Under the pieces are notes generated by a model. That model saw nothing but the letters and a program-made list of their open reading frames with translations. It ran no database searches and had not been told where the DNA came from. This document shows, one piece after another, positions 61,620 to 64,000 of a stretch of DNA of 64,000 nucleotides. The DNA comes from Pelomonas sp046294815 (GTDB lineage: Bacteria > Pseudomonadota > Gammaproteobacteria > Burkholderiales > Burkholderiaceae_C): contig JBKBOJ010000001.1 in NCBI GenBank assembly GCA_046294815.1, positions 74,809-138,808 on the forward strand. Direction: 5' to 3'. Made by a program: the position numbers and the translations under genes. Each line of letters opens with the position of its first letter. Positions within the stretch are counted from its first letter, which is position 1.

Positions 61620-61892
61620 ATGAACGTCGCCCTGTCCACCGCCTTGTCCGGCATCTCTGCCGCGAATGAGCGCCTGCGCGCGTCGGCGTCCAACATCGCC
61701 AACCTGGCCAACAGCAACCAGGCGCGCCCCAGTGTCGAGCCGACCAATGTGGACAAGGCGCCCGAGCGCGAGATCAACCCGGCCAATGAGATCGTGGAGC
61801 AGCAGTCGGCCGCCTATGCCTTCGTTGCCAACCTGAGAGTGTTGCAGACGCAGATCAACACGACCGGCGCGCTGCTGGACATCAAGGCCTGA
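61620..61892 (+). CDS. Small flagellar-rod-like protein
   Basis: The 90-residue protein begins MNVALSTALSGISAANERLRASASNIANLANSN, which matches the N-terminal motif of flagellar rod/hook proteins (usual form ANNIANANT). It ends with a helical stretch, NLRVLQTQINTTGALLDIKA, like the C-terminus of FlgC-type rod proteins. It lacks the middle domain, so it is a minimal rod-like unit. No other flagellar gene is in the window. An ATG at 61620 is the likely start. Confidence 0.75.
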   Translation: MNVALSTALSGISAANERLRASASNIANLANSNQARPSVEPTNVDKAPEREINPANEIVEQQSAAYAFVANLRVLQTQINTTGALLDIKA

Positions 61893-61972
61893 GCGCCGAC
61901 TGCAGGCTGCACCCAGGGATCGGCGACTTTCTCCAGCAGCCGCTGTGCTTTACAGGCTGAGAAAACGGTTGC

Positions 61973-62881
61973 TCAAGGCTTGCTGCCTTTGAGCAATCCC
62001 ATGGCGGTGCCGATCAGCCCTGCAACCTCGCTCATGTTGCCCGGCACGATCATCGTGTTGTTCTTCTGGGCCAGCTGTGCGTAGGCGTCGACGGCTTTCT
62101 CTGCCACCTTGAGCTGGACCGCCTGTTCGCCGCCGGGTTGCTGGATGGCGGCTGCGATGCGGCCGATGGCGTCTGCGGTGGCGACCGCGACGGCGCTGAT
62201 CGCGGCGGCTTCGCCCTGAGCCTTGTTGATCTCGGCCTGCTTCTCGCCTTCCGAGCGGGCGATGGCGGCTTCGCGCTCGCCGGTGGCGATGTTGATTTGC
62301 TCCTGGCGCCGCCCCTCCGATGCCGCGATCAGCGCGCGCTTCTCGCGCTCGGCGGTGATCTGGGCCTGCATGGCCTGCAGGATGGCCGGCGGCGGCGTGA
62401 GATCCTTGATCTCGTAGCGCAACACCTTGACGCCCCAGTTCAGCGCGGCCTCGTCCAGCGCCTGCACGACCGAACTGTTGATCGCGTCGCGCTCTTCGAA
62501 GGTGCGGTCCAGTTCCATGCGGCCGATGACCGAGCGCAGCGTCGTCTGTGCCAGTTGGGTGATGGCGATGACGTAGTTGCTGGCGCCGTAGCTCGCGCGC
62601 ATCGGGTCGGTAACCTGGAAGTACAGGATGCCGTCGACGGTCAGCTGCGTATTGTCCTTGGTGATGCAGACCTGGCTGGGCACGTCCAGCGGAATCTCCT
62701 TCAGCGAGTGCTTGTAGGCCAGGCGGTCGACGAAGGGCACGAGGAAATTGAGGCCCGGCGTGAGCGTCGCGTGGTACTTGCCCAGTCGTTCGACGACCCA
62801 AGCGTGCTGCTGCGGCACGACCTTGATGGAGCGGACGATGAAGATGGCGGCGATGACGAGGATGACGAGGGCGATTTCCAT
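61973..62881 (-). CDS. SPFH/Band 7 membrane protein (QmcA/stomatin-like)
   Basis: The 302-residue protein has one N-terminal membrane helix (about 2-18), then a Band 7 domain (RSIKVVPQQHAWVVERLGKY to about 200) and a long Ala/Glu-rich coiled coil. Stomatin-like proteins form membrane microdomain scaffolds and can assist FtsH. It is downstream of, and on the same strand as, an NfeD gene, the usual pairing for this family. Confidence 0.93.
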   Translation of the reverse strand: MEIALVILVIAAIFIVRSIKVVPQQHAWVVERLGKYHATLTPGLNFLVPFVDRLAYKHSLKEIPLDVPSQVCITKDNTQLTVDGILYFQVTDPMRASYGASNYVIAITQLAQTTLRSVIGRMELDRTFEERDAINSSVVQALDEAALNWGVKVLRYEIKDLTPPPAILQAMQAQITAEREKRALIAASEGRRQEQINIATGEREAAIARSEGEKQAEINKAQGEAAAISAVAVATADAIGRIAAAIQQPGGEQAVQLKVAEKAVDAYAQLAQKNNTMIVPGNMSEVAGLIGTAMGLLKGSKP

Positions 62882-62915
62882 GGGGCTCCCGGGGTTGAGG
62901 GCAAGGGCTTGAGCA

Positions 62916-63344
62916 TCAGCGATCCAGCAGCAGGCAGCTGCCTTCGACGGCGCGTATCACATGGCGGCCTGTCTGAGCAGGCGGCGTGCCGACGAAGCGC
63001 GCCTGCCAGGTGGCGCCGCGGTAGGCGACCTGTGTCAAGCCGTCGGCCGTCCAATGGTCCACCTGCACGCTCTGGCCGATGTCCAGATTGACGTCGGGGT
63101 TGCTCGTGGCCGGTCGGGCCTGCGGCGCGCGGCTGCGGCGCTGGTACCAGGCGACGACGGCGGTGCCGCCCACCACCGCGGCGGCGACGATCTGCAGCGA
63201 GGGTGCGAGGCCGACATGGGCCGCGACTGCGCCCGCACCGGCGCCGGCGGCGAGCATCAGCAGATAGAAGGTGCCGGTGACCATTTCCGCGGCGACCAGC
63301 GATCCCGCGACGATCCACCAGGTGGTGGCCCAATTCCAGTCCAT
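62916..63344 (-). CDS. NfeD-family membrane protein
   Basis: The 142-residue protein has two or three N-terminal membrane segments (about 8-65) and a C-terminal OB-fold domain (about 80-140, with GQSVQVDHWTADGLTQVAYRGATWQA). It is the short NfeD1b-like form that lacks a protease domain. NfeD proteins partner with SPFH proteins, and the SPFH gene follows 34 nt downstream. Confidence 0.9.
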   Translation of the reverse strand: MDWNWATTWWIVAGSLVAAEMVTGTFYLLMLAAGAGAGAVAAHVGLAPSLQIVAAAVVGGTAVVAWYQRRSRAPQARPATSNPDVNLDIGQSVQVDHWTADGLTQVAYRGATWQARFVGTPPAQTGRHVIRAVEGSCLLLDR

Positions 63345-63454
63345 CTCGCCTCCCAGGTTTGGTGGATCAGTTTACGGTGCATCAATGGCCGTCACAGCTG
63401 CCGGCCCTACACTTCGCGGCTTCGTTTTTTGATGCCCGCCCGCTGGAGGCCGCG

Positions 63455-64000
63455 ATGATCCGTTTTCACTTCCCCATCGTCATCATCGACGAGGATTACC
63501 GCTCCGAGAACACCTCGGGCCTGGGAATTCGCGCACTGGCCCAGGCGATCCAAAAAGAGGGCATGGAGGTGTTGGGCGTGACCAGCTACGGCGACCTGTC
63601 GCAGTTCGCCCAGCAGCAAAGCCGGGCTTCGGCCTTCATTCTGTCCATCGACGACGAAGAATTCACTTCCGGTCCGGACCTCGATCCGGCGGTGCTCAAC
63701 CTGCGCAAGTTCATCGAAGAGATTCGCTTCCGTAACCCGGACATTCCCATCTACGTCTACGGCGAGACGCGCACCAGTCAGCACCTGCCCAACGACGTGT
63801 TGCGCGAACTGCATGGCTTCATCCACATGTTCGAGGACACGCCGGAGTTCGTGGCACGCCACATCATCCGCGAGGCCAAGAGCTACCTGGACGGCCTGGC
63901 GCCGCCGTTCTTCAAGGCGCTGATGGACTACGCCCAGGACGGCTCGTACAGCTGGCACTGCCCGGGGCACTCCGGCGGCGTGGCCTTCCTGAAGAGCCCC
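63455..64000 (+). CDS. Arg/Lys/Orn decarboxylase, N-terminal part (cut by window edge)
   Basis: The 182 visible residues begin MIRFHFPIVIIDEDYRSE and cover the receiver-like wing domain of PLP-dependent basic amino-acid decarboxylases (about 1-125), then reach SYSWHCPGHSGGVAFLKSP, the start of the catalytic domain. GGAGG precedes the ATG by about 8 nt. The active-site Lys lies beyond the right edge, so whether it acts on arginine, lysine or ornithine cannot be read. The full protein would be about 750 residues. Confidence 0.92.
   Translation, partial: MIRFHFPIVIIDEDYRSENTSGLGIRALAQAIQKEGMEVLGVTSYGDLSQFAQQQSRASAFILSIDDEEFTSGPDLDPAVLNLRKFIEEIRFRNPDIPIYVYGETRTSQHLPNDVLRELHGFIHMFEDTPEFVARHIIREAKSYLDGLAPPFFKALMDYAQDGSYSWHCPGHSGGVAFLKSP

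Overview
The window is about 64 kb of GC-rich, densely packed proteobacterial DNA. Gene content and order (metE/metR, valS-galU, cysTWA-sbp, cysM-NUDIX-tusA, gluQ, DUF3422, SPFH-NfeD, MksFEB-like condensin) point to a Burkholderiales betaproteobacterium, probably near Roseateles/Mitsuaria/Rubrivivax. That placement is inference from protein resemblance. I see no insertion sequence, prophage or CRISPR array. One tRNA gene (tRNA-Leu, CAA) is present.

Region 1 (1-18133) is a carbohydrate-utilisation locus that reads best as acetylated beta-mannan/glucomannan use. It contains an exported gene cut by the left edge, an AGE-family sugar isomerase/epimerase, a two-module SGNH/CE2-like esterase, a GH2 beta-mannosidase, a TonB-dependent receptor, two tandem flavin-dependent halogenase-like genes, a GH1 beta-glucosidase, a PfkB fructokinase, a LacI-type regulator and a GPH-family sugar symporter. 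The inferred flow is deacetylation and uptake, cleavage to mannose and glucose by GH2 and GH1, mannose to fructose by the AGE enzyme, then fructose 6-phosphate by the kinase. Three promoter regions share a TGTTYACTAAA core, and two share a much longer element, so a local LacI regulon is likely. The two halogenase genes share a nearly identical internal tract, which looks like gene conversion.

Region 2 (18261-31066) mixes housekeeping and accessory genes: a cold-shock/DUF1294 protein, a hydratase-family protein, a sugar 1-dehydrogenase, a large protein with two ApeA-like HEPN motifs divergent from a membrane coiled-coil protein, a LigB/DODA-type dioxygenase, a three-gene MukBEF/MksBEF/Wadjet-like condensin without a JetD partner, a thioesterase, and a ParD-like/methionine aminopeptidase pair.

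Region 3 (31132-47600) carries metE with its regulator metR, MgtC, PilZ, a tandem FKBP isomerase, gluQ with a LysR gene, pirin and a WrbA-like flavodoxin, and a sulfate ABC transporter (sbp, cysT, cysW, cysA). A second sbp lies beyond a dienelactone hydrolase gene that is broken by one in-frame stop codon.

Region 4 (47694-64000) holds a rhomboid protease, tRNA-Leu, cysM-NUDIX-tusA, galU, a 2-hydroxyacid-dehydrogenase homologue lacking key active-site residues, valS, guaC, DUF3422, a KAS III enzyme, sbcB, a PAS-GGDEF protein with a degenerate active site, a small flagellar-rod-like protein, an SPFH-NfeD pair, and the start of an amino-acid decarboxylase cut by the right edge.
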